Numbered from the stretch's first letter, positions 34,860 through 43,780 are shown. The stretch: DNA of 64,000 bases from Ruminococcus flavefaciens (GCF_900119075.1 NZ_FPIP01000009.1:124001-188000); one strand, 5' to 3'. The notes: generated by a model not told the origin, from the letters alone. Program-made: numbers and translations.

Positions 34860-37280
34860 ATGAGAGCAAAGAGAATTATTGCGTCTGTGCTGTCATTTGC
34901 CATGTGCGTCGGTGCTATGACCTCGGTCGGCGTCCATGCGGAGGGCAATTTGTCAGCAGGCGGCATTTCTGCTGGCATTATGCCAACGGTCACAGCCGAT
35001 GATACAGGCGCGGCAGCCACTGCATCAAGCAACAAAGACACTGCAACAACTCCTGATGAAACTCCGTCTGCATCTGTTATAACCATAAAGCTTGGAGATG
35101 TCAACAACGACGGAAGTATCGACGCTTCGGACGCGTCAACTGTGCTCACTGCCTATGCAAATATCTCGTCAGGCAGACCTATCGGACTTACAGCGGCTCA
35201 GGTCGTTGCAGCCGATGTGGATAACAACGGAAGCGTCAATGCCGTTGACGCCTCAAGTATCCTGTCCTACTATGCCTACCGTTCGGTAAAGGGCAAGCGC
35301 TCGCTGGAGGAATACCTCAGCGCTCCCGATAAGGCTATGGAGGAGCTCAAGGCGCAGACGGACGGCACAACAACAACTACTACTGCAACTGCCACAACTA
35401 CTGTTACTGCTGTAACATCAACAGCAAAAACAGCAGTCACAACCACTGTCACTGCACCAAAGCAGATACCGCTGACAAATCCCCCGACCTCATCGACTAC
35501 TACAGCGGTAACTACCACAAAGCCTATCCCGATAACAAATCCTATAACGACTGTTTCAACTACTACAGCTCCAAAGCCGACAACTACCACTGTTAAGACT
35601 GCTGTAACTACCACTTCAACAACAGTTATTACGACCACAACAACGACCGCAGCTCCTACAACTACCACAACAGCTGCTCCTACAACGACCTCGACAGCAG
35701 CGCCAACAACAACGGCAACTGCTGCATCTACGACTTCAACTGCCACATCGTCAACAACTTCTGCGACAACTCTGCCTGTGTCAACTACAACGACTAAGGC
35801 TCCCGATCCTAACAAGGTGTCTGAGATAAAGCTGAGCAAGACGGAGATAAAGCTCACTGTGGGCGGCGACGGCGATATATCAATGGTCACTATGCTGCCG
35901 AGAACAGCTCCCGACAAAAGGGAGATATGGACAAGCTCCGATGAGAATGTTGCTACCGTAAACTTTGAGGGCTGGATAAGCCCTGTAGGCGAGGGAAACT
36001 GTACAATAAAGGTACAGAGCGTAAATAATCCGCTGGTTTACGGCGAAATAAATGTAACGGTAGTCGATCCCAACAAGGTCAGGGAGATAAAGCTCAGCAA
36101 GAGCGAGATATCCATACCTGTAGGCGGCAAGGACATCTCAATGGTAACTATGTACCCTGTCACTGCTCCGAATAAGGAGGAGATATGGGTAAGCTCCGAC
36201 GAAAAGATCGCTACAGTTGACAGCGAGGGCCTGATAACGGGTGCAGCTGTTGGAAACTGTATCGTAACGGTATACAGCAGGTCAAATCCCGACGTTCATG
36301 CTTCAATAAAGGTAACTGTTACCGATCCGAAACAGGTATCAGAGATAAAGCTGAGCAAGTACGAAATGGATATTCTTGTGGGTACGCTTGATATATCCTA
36401 TGTAACTATGCTCCCGAAGACAGCCGTTGATAAGACCGAGCTGTGGATAAGCTCCGACAACACCATTGCCAAGGTGGACAAGTGGGGAAATGTTTACGGA
36501 GTTTCCGCAGGCGTCTGCACCATAACGGTATACAGCCAGTCCAATACCAATGTAAAGGCTGATATAAAGGTAACTGTTCACAATAAGCCTGTTATTCTGA
36601 CAACAACTACTACAACCACTACTACTACCACGACTACGACCACGACCACGACAACTACTACGACCACCTCAACATCAACAACATCTTCTACAACAACAAA
36701 GCCGCAGCCTGCTTCAAGCTCGACTACCTCTGTTCCTGAGCACCTTATTATGACGCGCAACGGCGCTACATATGTGGACGGTATCCTTATCGTAAACAAG
36801 ACATACAGCGTTCCGAAGGACTTCAACGCAGGGGGCGGACTCAATGCGAATGCTCTTGCGATGTTCAATAAGCTCTCCGAAGATGCGGCTCTCCACGGAC
36901 TGAAGATAATCTGTACATCGGGCTATCGTTCATACGCAAATCAGGAGCTCATCTACAACAACTACGTTGCTGCGGACGGTATCTTAAAGGCTGATACCTA
37001 TTCCGCAAGACCAGGTCATTCCGAGCACCAGACAGGACTTGCTATCGACGTGAATTCAATAAGCTCAGAGTTTGCAGATACTCCAGAGTGCAAATGGCTT
37101 GAAAAGAACGCCCATAAGTACGGCTTCATTATCCGCTACCCAAAGGGCAAGGAGGCTTTAACGGGCTTCCAGTACGAGCCGTGGCATATCAGATACTTAG
37201 GCGTAGATACTGCCACCGCTGTTTACAACAGCGGTCTCTGCCTTGAGGAATACCTCGGAGTAACATCTTATTACAATTAA
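34860..37280 (+). CDS. Secreted dockerin-bearing D,D-peptidase (VanY/M15B)
   Basis: An 806-residue exported protein. It has a signal peptide (to about residue 28), then a type I dockerin at about 78-142 with GDVNNDGSIDASDAST and DVDNNGSVNAVDASS calcium loops. A Thr-rich linker runs to about 315, followed by three Big_2-type immunoglobulin repeats (KLSKxEIxxxVG ... ISSDNTIAKVD) to about 585. A second poly-Thr linker leads to a C-terminal M15B domain with SEHQTGLAIDV and YEPWHIRY zinc and catalytic motifs. The enzyme should cut D-Ala-D-Ala-type peptidoglycan bonds. An N-terminal dockerin would tether it to cohesins in a cellulosome or on the cell surface. The ATG at 34860 has GAAGGAG upstream. 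Confidence 0.92.
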   Translation: MRAKRIIASVLSFAMCVGAMTSVGVHAEGNLSAGGISAGIMPTVTADDTGAAATASSNKDTATTPDETPSASVITIKLGDVNNDGSIDASDASTVLTAYANISSGRPIGLTAAQVVAADVDNNGSVNAVDASSILSYYAYRSVKGKRSLEEYLSAPDKAMEELKAQTDGTTTTTTATATTTVTAVTSTAKTAVTTTVTAPKQIPLTNPPTSSTTTAVTTTKPIPITNPITTVSTTTAPKPTTTTVKTAVTTTSTTVITTTTTTAAPTTTTTAAPTTTSTAAPTTTATAASTTSTATSSTTSATTLPVSTTTTKAPDPNKVSEIKLSKTEIKLTVGGDGDISMVTMLPRTAPDKREIWTSSDENVATVNFEGWISPVGEGNCTIKVQSVNNPLVYGEINVTVVDPNKVREIKLSKSEISIPVGGKDISMVTMYPVTAPNKEEIWVSSDEKIATVDSEGLITGAAVGNCIVTVYSRSNPDVHASIKVTVTDPKQVSEIKLSKYEMDILVGTLDISYVTMLPKTAVDKTELWISSDNTIAKVDKWGNVYGVSAGVCTITVYSQSNTNVKADIKVTVHNKPVILTTTTTTTTTTTTTTTTTTTTTTTSTSTTSSTTTKPQPASSSTTSVPEHLIMTRNGATYVDGILIVNKTYSVPKDFNAGGGLNANALAMFNKLSEDAALHGLKIICTSGYRSYANQELIYNNYVAADGILKADTYSARPGHSEHQTGLAIDVNSISSEFADTPECKWLEKNAHKYGFIIRYPKGKEALTGFQYEPWHIRYLGVDTATAVYNSGLCLEEYLGVTSYYN
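36601..36682 (+). repeat. Threonine-codon microsatellite (ACN)n
   Basis: Almost uninterrupted ACN codons encode the second poly-Thr linker of the VanY protein. The third bases vary, so the repeat is kept at protein level, but such DNA can slip and change length. Confidence 0.85.
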
Positions 37281-37285
37281 CAGTT

Positions 37286-37321
37286 AAGCTGCCGAAGCGA
37301 ATCTGCTTCGGCAGCTTTTTA
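37286..37321 (+). terminator. Terminator of the VanY gene
   Basis: AAGCTGCCGAAGC pairs with GCTTCGGCAGCTT around a short loop, followed by a T-run. Confidence 0.95.
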
Positions 37322-37553
37322 TATCAAAGCAGCCGTCAGCAGCTCCGTCATGTGTCGGGAAGCTGCTCACGGGAAAAAACTCCACCTCCTGACGACGCAG
37401 CGCATATTGCCGCTTACATTATATTATGCAGAAAAGGCAAAAAGGTACAAAGAAAAATCTTACAGTAATCATTGTCAGAATTGTGTAACCGCTCTGAAAC
37501 TGTCCGTAAGCATTTCATAGCCGAACTGTATTCAAACCGAAATCGCTCTGTTA

Positions 37554-37582
37554 TTGCAAATCGCGCCGCAGTGGGGTATAAT
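37554..37582 (+). promoter_or_regulatory. Sigma-A promoter of candidate small RNA
   Basis: TTGCAA at 37554, exactly 17 bases, TATAAT at 37577. No plus-strand gene follows before the terminator at 37719, so the transcript should be a small RNA. Confidence 0.85.
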
Positions 37583-37588
37583 ATAGTC

Positions 37589-37757
37589 AAGGAAAAGGAA
37601 ATAAACAAGAAAAAACCTTCATTGTTTCTCATTTTACTTCCGCGTCGACCTATACCTCCCGACGCGAAAAGCGGTGCCCGCACACCACCGCTTCATGAAC
37701 ACACCTTTCGGAAAGAAAGACCGCCGGCGCAATAGTGTTGGCGGTCCTCTTCTTTTT
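37589..37757 (+). ncRNA. Candidate small regulatory RNA with C-rich loop
   Basis: From the promoter to the terminator is about 170 bases. Hairpin 1 (37641-37666) has stem CGCGTCG / CGACGCG and a 12-base loop containing TACCTCC, the complement of a Shine-Dalgarno core. Hairpin 2 (37669-37693) has stem AAGCGGTG / CACCGCTT and a loop CCCGCACAC. Hairpin 3 (37719-37746) is the 12-bp terminator stem. An open frame crosses the region on the plus strand, but it begins before the promoter and has no family signature. It does not match the conserved cores of SRP RNA, tmRNA or RNase P RNA. Confidence 0.65.
37719..37757. terminator. Bidirectional terminator (small RNA / binding-protein gene)
   Basis: GACCGCCGGCGC pairs with GTGTTGGCGGTC (12 bp including G-T pairs, loop AATA). 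It is followed by CTCTTCTTTTT on the plus strand and TTTCTTTCC on the minus strand, downstream of the binding-protein stop at 37762. Confidence 0.85.
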
Positions 37758-37761
37758 ATAG

Positions 37762-39129
37762 TCAGCTTCGCTCACTGAGGTATATCCCTATCCTGTTGTT
37801 AAGGATATCTGCACATTCACTGCCTGTTTTCTCACCGTTGATAACAGCGGCACATTCCTCTGATATGATACTGTTTATCTCAAAGTTGAAATAGGGGGAG
37901 AATTTTGTTCTGAAAATGTAATCCCTTATCTGCTCAGCCTGCTCCTTTGTGATAGGAGTATCCTCCTGCCAGTCAGGGACGAATAATATTGAGTTTTCAT
38001 TGTCGGCAGACAGTGACATATAATCGTCGTAGAAGCTCTTTATAACGGGAAGTCCTCTGTTTTCCTCATTCGCCTTGTGCTGATAATTTTTATCCTTGAG
38101 CATATAGGTGATGAATCTCCAAGCGCCTTCTTTATTGGGGGAATCCTTGCTTATGCCGTACAGCCATCTGCAATCGGATACAGAGCCGTTACCGTCCTCT
38201 GAGGGATATCCAACAAAGGTGACGGGTTCGCAGCCAAAGTCGTAGCATACGTTCCAAGCAACGCTCTGATTAAATGAGCCAATGTCTATTTCAGATATAA
38301 GAGCGCCGTTATTCTTTAATTCGTTCTGAAACTCATCGCTGGTATATGTAGTTGTATCGGTGCTGTATTTCATGTCAGCGTTTTCCCTGCCGAATCTGCC
38401 TGCAAAATCGAGAGCCTTTGCAAGCTCGGGAGTGTTGAAATTACAGGTATAACTATCGAAATCTACGCATTTTGAGGAGAGTTTGTTTGTAACAAAATCG
38501 CAGACTGCCTGTGCATTGCAGGGCTCGCAGTGCAGGAGCTTCATATTCTCTGGGAGTTTCTCATAAGTCTTCACCAGATCATCAATTGTCCAGTTTTCCT
38601 TGTTTTCTCCAACAAATTCTGTCTTTGCAACAGCTGTGTGCAGGTCAAAATTCGCAGCTATTGCAGGCAGCTTGCCGTTTGCCTCAAATCCGCTGAGGGC
38701 GTTTGGTATAAACTCATCTCGTGAAACTCCGCCGAAGCTGTCCATAAGCTCGTACATATCCGCAAAGACTTCCTTATGCACAAGCGGCTGCGTATATGAA
38801 GGGTTAAGAACGATTATATCGGGAGCAGTTCCCAATATAAGGTCCATTTGCAGCTGCCGCAGGGCGTTTGAGTGAAAATTGTCGTCCTCGCTGACGAGCT
38901 TTGAATAGTCGACGATTTTGAGTTGGTATGCTTTCTGACTGTTGTTGAACGAGATTATAGCAGGCACTACAAGCTTGTTTATCTCAGGCATACCGATAGT
39001 TATCTCATTGGTAGTCAGCATGTCCTGCTGAGTATCCCCGTCGGGCTCAGAGCTGCTGTCCTTGTTCTTACCGCAGGAAAAGGCAGCCATAAGGCTGAAA
39101 GCAAGTGTAAAAGCGATGATTCTTTTCAT
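37762..39129 (-). CDS. Extracellular solute-binding lipoprotein (family 1)
   Basis: A 455-residue ABC-transporter-type binding protein of the sugar-binding family 1 (MalE-like): signal peptide with lipobox MAAFSC, a Ser/Asp/Glu-rich spacer, and family features such as MDLILGTAPDIIVLN and GNGSVSDCRWLYGISKDSPNKEGAWRFI split over the two lobes. It should bind an oligosaccharide and hand it to a permease. No permease or ATPase gene adjoins it, so it is an orphan component. The ATG at 39129 with GAAAGGAGT upstream is preferred to a longer frame from 39210. It lies downstream of cellulase genes, which fits uptake of cellulose-derived sugars. Confidence 0.85.
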   Translation of the reverse strand: MKRIIAFTLAFSLMAAFSCGKNKDSSSEPDGDTQQDMLTTNEITIGMPEINKLVVPAIISFNNSQKAYQLKIVDYSKLVSEDDNFHSNALRQLQMDLILGTAPDIIVLNPSYTQPLVHKEVFADMYELMDSFGGVSRDEFIPNALSGFEANGKLPAIAANFDLHTAVAKTEFVGENKENWTIDDLVKTYEKLPENMKLLHCEPCNAQAVCDFVTNKLSSKCVDFDSYTCNFNTPELAKALDFAGRFGRENADMKYSTDTTTYTSDEFQNELKNNGALISEIDIGSFNQSVAWNVCYDFGCEPVTFVGYPSEDGNGSVSDCRWLYGISKDSPNKEGAWRFITYMLKDKNYQHKANEENRGLPVIKSFYDDYMSLSADNENSILFVPDWQEDTPITKEQAEQIRDYIFRTKFSPYFNFEINSIISEECAAVINGEKTGSECADILNNRIGIYLSERS

Positions 39130-39203
39130 AAAAATACTCCTTTCGTATATAAAAGTCCAACTGCTTTTATAAGTAAGTGATTTCATAAGGCAAAAAAGAC
39201 GAA

Positions 39204-39245
39204 AAAGCATACAGATTTGTAGAGTTCCACAAATTTGTATGCTTT
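39204..39245. terminator. Hairpin upstream of the binding-protein gene
   Basis: AAAGCATACAGATTTGT pairs with ACAAATTTGTATGCTTT (17 bp, one G-T pair, 8-base loop). On the minus strand it is followed by TTTCGTCTTTTTT. It is a second terminator after the cellulase gene or an attenuator for the binding-protein gene. Confidence 0.75.
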
Positions 39246-39253
39246 ATTTTGTG

Positions 39254-39285
39254 CAAAAAAATCGGCACGGATCGACCGTGCCGAT
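39254..39285 (-). terminator. Terminator of GH5 gene
   Basis: ATCGGCACGG / CCGTGCCGAT, 5-base loop, followed on the minus strand by TTTTTTT. It lies directly after the first cellulase stop codon. Confidence 0.93.
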
Positions 39286-39291
39286 ATATTT

Positions 39292-41784
39292 TTATTTGGA
39301 AGCCTTTGTGTCAAGCTTTCCGAGAAGGAAGAGCTGTATCTGGAGAGCGTCCTCTGTGGTAACGCTGTTGTTTTTATTGACAACAGAAGCATTGCTGAGG
39401 CCCTGTGCTGTTATGTGGTTCTTGTCAGTACCGTTGAGACCGTACTTGTTGGGGTTAGCAAGGCTCTGCATTATGAGAACAACGTCTGCCATATCAACAC
39501 CGCCGTCGTTGTTAGCGTCGCCCCATACAGCTGCATCAGTATGAGCATTGGGAAGTGTTGTTGTGGTAGTAGTTTTATTTCCCTCATTCGGAGCAGTTGT
39601 TACAGTGCTGCCAGCCTTGATCGTCACCTTGAAGGATATCTTTACATTGTAGCAGAGGTTATAGGAGTAGTAATAACCTGCATTGCTGTCTATATTTACA
39701 GTGTATTCGCCTGCGGGAAGCTTGATGAACTCCTTTTTGGGAACGCTCTTGCCGCTTCCGTCGGTGATAGTCACAGGCTCCTTATCACTGCTGACGGCGC
39801 GGATGCTCTTATCGGTGTATTCCATATTTGGGTGAGATGCGTCGATCTTTGAAACACCGTCGAATTTCAGACCTGAAAGATCAAGAGCCTCGCCCTGCCT
39901 GTAATTTGTCTTTGTAGGATATGAGATGACCTTGTTGAACTCATAGGTCTCATGTGTTGTAGGGATAGGAGCAGTGACCTTTACAGTAGTGGTAGCTGTA
40001 GTAGTTGTGGTAGTCGTTGTTGTTGTTGTCGGGAAAGGAGCAGATGTGCCGATGTAAACGCCGTTATCGTAGCATTCCTGACACACAGGGAAGCCGAGAG
40101 GTCCGTAGATAGCCTCTGATTCGGGTATCTCCTTGCCGCAGTGCTCGCACTTGACAGTCTTTACGGGAGCAGTAGTTGTAACTGTTGTGGTAGTTGCTGT
40201 AGGCTTTGTTGTAGTAGTTGTAGTTACAGGCTTTGTGGTAGTTGTGGTCGTCTTGTCAACAACTACGGGAGTACCGCCGCCTGCCTTGCCGCCGTCGAGA
40301 TTGCTCTTAGCGCCTGATGAATAGAAGCCGTTCAGTGAAAGACCGTTCTTGCCGAGAGCAGTCTGGTGGTCGAGACCGATGTACTTGCCTGAGTCTGTCT
40401 GCCAGAGAGACTTCTCGAAGAGGTTGTACTTATTGTCGTCCCAGTTCATAAAGGTAGGATCAAGAAGTCCGCCTGTATCGCCTGAGTTGGGGTTGATGCA
40501 CCAGAAGGTGTGGTTGATGTGGTTGTCTATCATGTAGTCACGGAGGAGCTCCATCCATTTCTGGTTAGCGCCCTTGTCCATGTGACCGCCCCACTCGCCG
40601 ATAAGCAGGGGAGCGATGTCCTCCTTGTTGATGTAAGCCCATGTATCGTACCAGTAGTCGTCAAGGAGAGTCTGTGTTGTGAAGTCCTTGTCGAACCATG
40701 TCTGAGCATATACTGACGGGCCGTAGTCGTGAGGAGAGTAAACTATCTGGCTTGTTCCGCTTTCGGGAACTACAGGATATTCCTTAACGCCGCGGAGGTT
40801 TCCGCCCCACCATGCGCCGTGCCATTTCTTGTCCTCTTCTGTCTTGGGCTCCCATACGTCGGCTGTATCGAAGGTGTAGCCCTTTTCGGTCATAGGATAC
40901 TGTTCGATACCCTCGATGAAGATAAGAGCGTGAGGATTTACCGCAAGGATAGAATCAGCGCACTTTTTAGCTGCATAAGCCCAGTTGTTCTCGTCCTTTG
41001 AGCCGTCCCACTTTGCGATATCGTCGGGGCATTTGTCGCCCTTGTAGCCTCGCTTGCCGTGAGGCTCGTTCTTGAGGTCATAGCCGATGAGAGTATCATC
41101 GCTTGAGTACTTCTTGGCAAGCCATGTAAGAGAATCTATCCAAACGTCTGTTGAAACGCCTGCCTTGCCATACCAGAGCTCGTAGTTATGACCTGAGTTG
41201 TTGGCGTCGGGGCTGTGGATATCAATAAATACCTTGATACCGTACTTCTTGCACTTCTGCATGATGATATCGAAGATCTCCATTGAGTTCTTGATAGTCT
41301 TGCCGTCGGACTCAACGAAGTCCTTGTTGATATTTGTGTAATAGCCTGCAGGAGTGACCTTTCCGTCCTCGCCGACCTCGTCAACGGGAGGAGTATAGGA
41401 AGCCTGCACCGAGCTTACGGGATTTGGCTTGCCGCCCATCCACGATACGAGAAGCTCTGAGGATATAGGCAGACGGAGAGTATTGATACCGTGGTCTGCG
41501 ATACTCTGGAGCATATCGTCAACATCTCTTGCGTAGAGACCGTGAGCGCAGTTCTCGGAGCAGTTGAAGCCGAACCAGTTTGCACCTGTGATCCAGACCT
41601 CGTTGCCGTTCATGTCGTAAAGGCGGCTGCCCTTTGCATGGAGCCAGTCGTCGTTGTTGTCGTCAGCTGCAAGCGCCTTTCCAAGTGTATCGGGAGTCTG
41701 CATTGACGGATAGTAAGCAGCGCCTGAGACAGTCAGAGCTGCTGCGGCAGCAACAGCTGCCACTGAGCGTAGAATTTTGTTCAT
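39292..41784 (-). CDS. Dockerin-bearing GH5 cellulase with extra modules
   Basis: An 830-residue secreted endoglucanase. A signal peptide is followed by a GH5 catalytic domain at about 45-490, with acid/base Glu240 in DLKNEPHG and nucleophile Glu397 in IGEWGG. Then comes a Thr-rich linker, a short Cys-rich piece at about 545-573 (CEHC and CQEC, zinc-ribbon-like), and a second Thr linker. A beta-sandwich-like module of unknown class follows at about 610-735, and a type I dockerin (GDANNDGGVDMADV and a second loop ending LQIQLFLLGK) is at the C-terminus. It hydrolyses beta-1,4-glucan and docks to a cellulosome. It shares a transcript direction with a paralogue 74 bases upstream. Confidence 0.95.
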   Translation of the reverse strand: MNKILRSVAAVAAAAALTVSGAAYYPSMQTPDTLGKALAADDNNDDWLHAKGSRLYDMNGNEVWITGANWFGFNCSENCAHGLYARDVDDMLQSIADHGINTLRLPISSELLVSWMGGKPNPVSSVQASYTPPVDEVGEDGKVTPAGYYTNINKDFVESDGKTIKNSMEIFDIIMQKCKKYGIKVFIDIHSPDANNSGHNYELWYGKAGVSTDVWIDSLTWLAKKYSSDDTLIGYDLKNEPHGKRGYKGDKCPDDIAKWDGSKDENNWAYAAKKCADSILAVNPHALIFIEGIEQYPMTEKGYTFDTADVWEPKTEEDKKWHGAWWGGNLRGVKEYPVVPESGTSQIVYSPHDYGPSVYAQTWFDKDFTTQTLLDDYWYDTWAYINKEDIAPLLIGEWGGHMDKGANQKWMELLRDYMIDNHINHTFWCINPNSGDTGGLLDPTFMNWDDNKYNLFEKSLWQTDSGKYIGLDHQTALGKNGLSLNGFYSSGAKSNLDGGKAGGGTPVVVDKTTTTTTKPVTTTTTTKPTATTTTVTTTAPVKTVKCEHCGKEIPESEAIYGPLGFPVCQECYDNGVYIGTSAPFPTTTTTTTTTTTATTTVKVTAPIPTTHETYEFNKVISYPTKTNYRQGEALDLSGLKFDGVSKIDASHPNMEYTDKSIRAVSSDKEPVTITDGSGKSVPKKEFIKLPAGEYTVNIDSNAGYYYSYNLCYNVKISFKVTIKAGSTVTTAPNEGNKTTTTTTLPNAHTDAAVWGDANNDGGVDMADVVLIMQSLANPNKYGLNGTDKNHITAQGLSNASVVNKNNSVTTEDALQIQLFLLGKLDTKASK

Positions 41785-41810
41785 TTTTATTTCCCTCTCA
41801 TAAAGTTATT

Positions 41811-41848
41811 TTTGCTGCGCAGCACCCTGAAGCTGCGCAGACAAATGC
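41811..41848. repeat. Intercistronic hairpin between the GH5 genes
   Basis: TTTGCTGCGCAG and CTGCGCAGACAAA form arms around a 10-base loop. There is no T-run on the minus strand, so it is more likely a processing or stability hairpin than a terminator. Confidence 0.65.
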
Positions 41849-41858
41849 GTGTTTGAGC

Positions 41859-43682
41859 TTACTCTACAGGGAGCTTGGTGTATTTACCGAGCAGATAGAG
41901 CTGGATAGCTAAAGCGTCGTCTGTAGTAACGCCGTTGTTGCCGACAACGTCTGCGTTCTTCTGACCTTCCTCGGTCATATGCTTTTCGTCGCTGCCGCTG
42001 ATACCGTATTTGTTCGGATTAGCAAGAGACTGCATTATGAGAACAACGTCTGACATATCAATTGTACCGTCGCAGTTAGAATCCCCGAAAGTGCGATTAC
42101 TGACCTCGGGAGTTGTTGTTGTGCTTGAAGTCGATGTTGTTGAGTCTGATGTAGTAGTTGTAGTAACTACAGGCTTTGTTGTAGAAGTTGTAGTCTTTGA
42201 AGGATCAGCATTTACTGCCTTGCCGTCGGAGGTCTTTCCGCCGTCAAGGTTGCTTCCCTCGGACTTAGCGTAGTTTGTGTAGAAGTCGTTCAGTGAGATA
42301 CCGTTCTTGCCGAGAGCTACCTGATGGTCGAGACCGATGTACTTACCGCTCTTGGTCTGCCAGAGAGCTTCCTCAAAGAGCTTGTACTTAGGCTCGTTCC
42401 ACTTGATGGTAGTGCCTTTTCCAGCCTGGAATCCAAGGTCGTCCCAGAGTCCGCCTGTATCGCCCGAGTTGGTGTTGAGACACCAGAAGGTGTGGTTGAT
42501 GTGGTGCTTTATCATGTAATCGCGGAGGAGAGTCATCCATTTCTGGTTCTCAGCGCCGTCCATATGGCCGCCCCACTCTCCGATGAGCTCAGGGCCGATG
42601 TCCTCTGCGTTTATGTATGCCCATGTGTCGTACCAGTAGTCCTTAAGGAGAGTCTCTTCTGTGAAGTTCTTGTCGAACCATGTCTGAGCGTAAACCGACG
42701 GACCGTAGTCATGGGGAGAATAAACTATCTGTGAAGTACCCTGCTTAGGCTTGATGGGGTATTTTCTTGCACCGCGGAAGTTACCGCCCCACCATGCACC
42801 GATGTAAGGGGAGTTGTCACGTCTGTCGGGCATACCCCAGTAGTCGCCCTCCATAGCTCCGCTCATTGACTGCTCAACGCCTTCAACGAGGATAAGAGCG
42901 TGTGGGTTTACATCAAGGATAGCCTCAGCACAGCGTGTAGCGGCATATGCCCAGTTGTTCTCGTCCTTTGAGCCGTCCCACTTGGCTGCTTCCTTGCCTT
43001 CCTGTCCCTTGCCGTGAGGCTCGTTCTTGAGGTCGTAGCCGATAAGAGTATCATCGTCCTTGTACTTGTCGGCAAGCCATACCAGTGAGTCTATCCACAC
43101 ATCTGTGGTAACTCCTGCCTTGCCGTACCAGAGGTTGTAGTTATGTCCGGAGTTGTCTGTGTGGGGGCTGTGGATATCGATGAATGCCTTGATACCGTGC
43201 TCCTTGCACTTTTTCATCATTATGTCGAATACCTGCATACTGTCAACAGGTGTCTTGCCGTCTTCAGCACAGAAATCAGCATTGATAGTAAATGCCGGGT
43301 CTGTGTTGCATGAGAAGCTGTTTACCGGATTGGGCTTGCCCTTCATCCATGAGACGATGAGCTCTGTGGAGATAGGGAAGCGGATAATGTTGATACCGCG
43401 GTCTGCTATCTCTGTGAGACAGTCGTCAGCGTCGGCGCTCCAGAGGTAGTGTGGGCAGGCTTCGTTGCAGTTGAAGCCGAACCAGTTAGCGCCTGTGAGC
43501 CATACCTCATTGCCGTTCATGTCGTAAAGGCGGCTGCCCTCTGCGTGGAGCCAGTCGTCGTTGTTTGTGTCAACAGCCTGTGCTGTCATGTCGTTTGTCT
43601 GACCAAAGGAAGGTGCTGCTCCCGTAATGGTCATTGCCGCAGCGCAAACAAGCGCAGCAGCTGTGCGTGTGAGTTTTTTCAT
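41859..43682 (-). CDS. Dockerin-bearing GH5 cellulase
   Basis: A 607-residue secreted endoglucanase, paralogous to the next gene. It has a signal peptide, a GH5 domain at about 42-475 with acid/base Glu221 (DLKNEPHG) and nucleophile Glu369 (IGEWGG), a Thr/Ser linker at about 495-525, and a type I dockerin at about 530-603 (GDSNCDGTIDMSDV). It lacks the Cys-rich and beta-sandwich modules of its partner. The sequence around the active site (DGSKDENNWAYAA) is nearly identical in both, so they arose by tandem duplication. It has the first promoter of the pair, so it is probably the more highly expressed. Confidence 0.95.
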   Translation of the reverse strand: MKKLTRTAAALVCAAAMTITGAAPSFGQTNDMTAQAVDTNNDDWLHAEGSRLYDMNGNEVWLTGANWFGFNCNEACPHYLWSADADDCLTEIADRGINIIRFPISTELIVSWMKGKPNPVNSFSCNTDPAFTINADFCAEDGKTPVDSMQVFDIMMKKCKEHGIKAFIDIHSPHTDNSGHNYNLWYGKAGVTTDVWIDSLVWLADKYKDDDTLIGYDLKNEPHGKGQEGKEAAKWDGSKDENNWAYAATRCAEAILDVNPHALILVEGVEQSMSGAMEGDYWGMPDRRDNSPYIGAWWGGNFRGARKYPIKPKQGTSQIVYSPHDYGPSVYAQTWFDKNFTEETLLKDYWYDTWAYINAEDIGPELIGEWGGHMDGAENQKWMTLLRDYMIKHHINHTFWCLNTNSGDTGGLWDDLGFQAGKGTTIKWNEPKYKLFEEALWQTKSGKYIGLDHQVALGKNGISLNDFYTNYAKSEGSNLDGGKTSDGKAVNADPSKTTTSTTKPVVTTTTTSDSTTSTSSTTTTPEVSNRTFGDSNCDGTIDMSDVVLIMQSLANPNKYGISGSDEKHMTEEGQKNADVVGNNGVTTDDALAIQLYLLGKYTKLPVE

Positions 43683-43743
43683 GTTATATTACCCCTCTCG
43701 ATATTTTCTCCGCAGATGTGATTTATAGTTTTTTCTGCGGAGC

Positions 43744-43770
43744 ATAGTATACAATTATCCAGTATACTAT
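43744..43770. promoter_or_regulatory. Palindrome downstream of the cellulase promoter
   Basis: ATAGTATAC and GTATACTAT are perfect 9-bp arms separated by 9 bases, located just after the expected transcription start of the GH5 genes. It may be an operator for a regulator of cellulase expression or a leader hairpin. Confidence 0.6.
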
Positions 43771-43780
43771 AATCATATTT

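Noticed and set aside
35276..35917. Val-rich minus-strand frame opposite the VanY gene
   Set aside because: It is the reverse reading of Thr codons in the linker. The opposite strand has a signal peptide, dockerin and Big_2 domains.
37472..37735. Plus-strand 87-codon frame over the small RNA
   Set aside because: It begins upstream of the promoter, has no good ribosome site and reads through the hairpins. The RNA interpretation explains the conserved-looking structure better.
37589..37757. SRP RNA, tmRNA or 6S RNA as identity of the small RNA
   Set aside because: The GGAAGGAAGCAGC core of SRP RNA, the tRNA-like ends of tmRNA and the long closing stem of 6S RNA are not visible.
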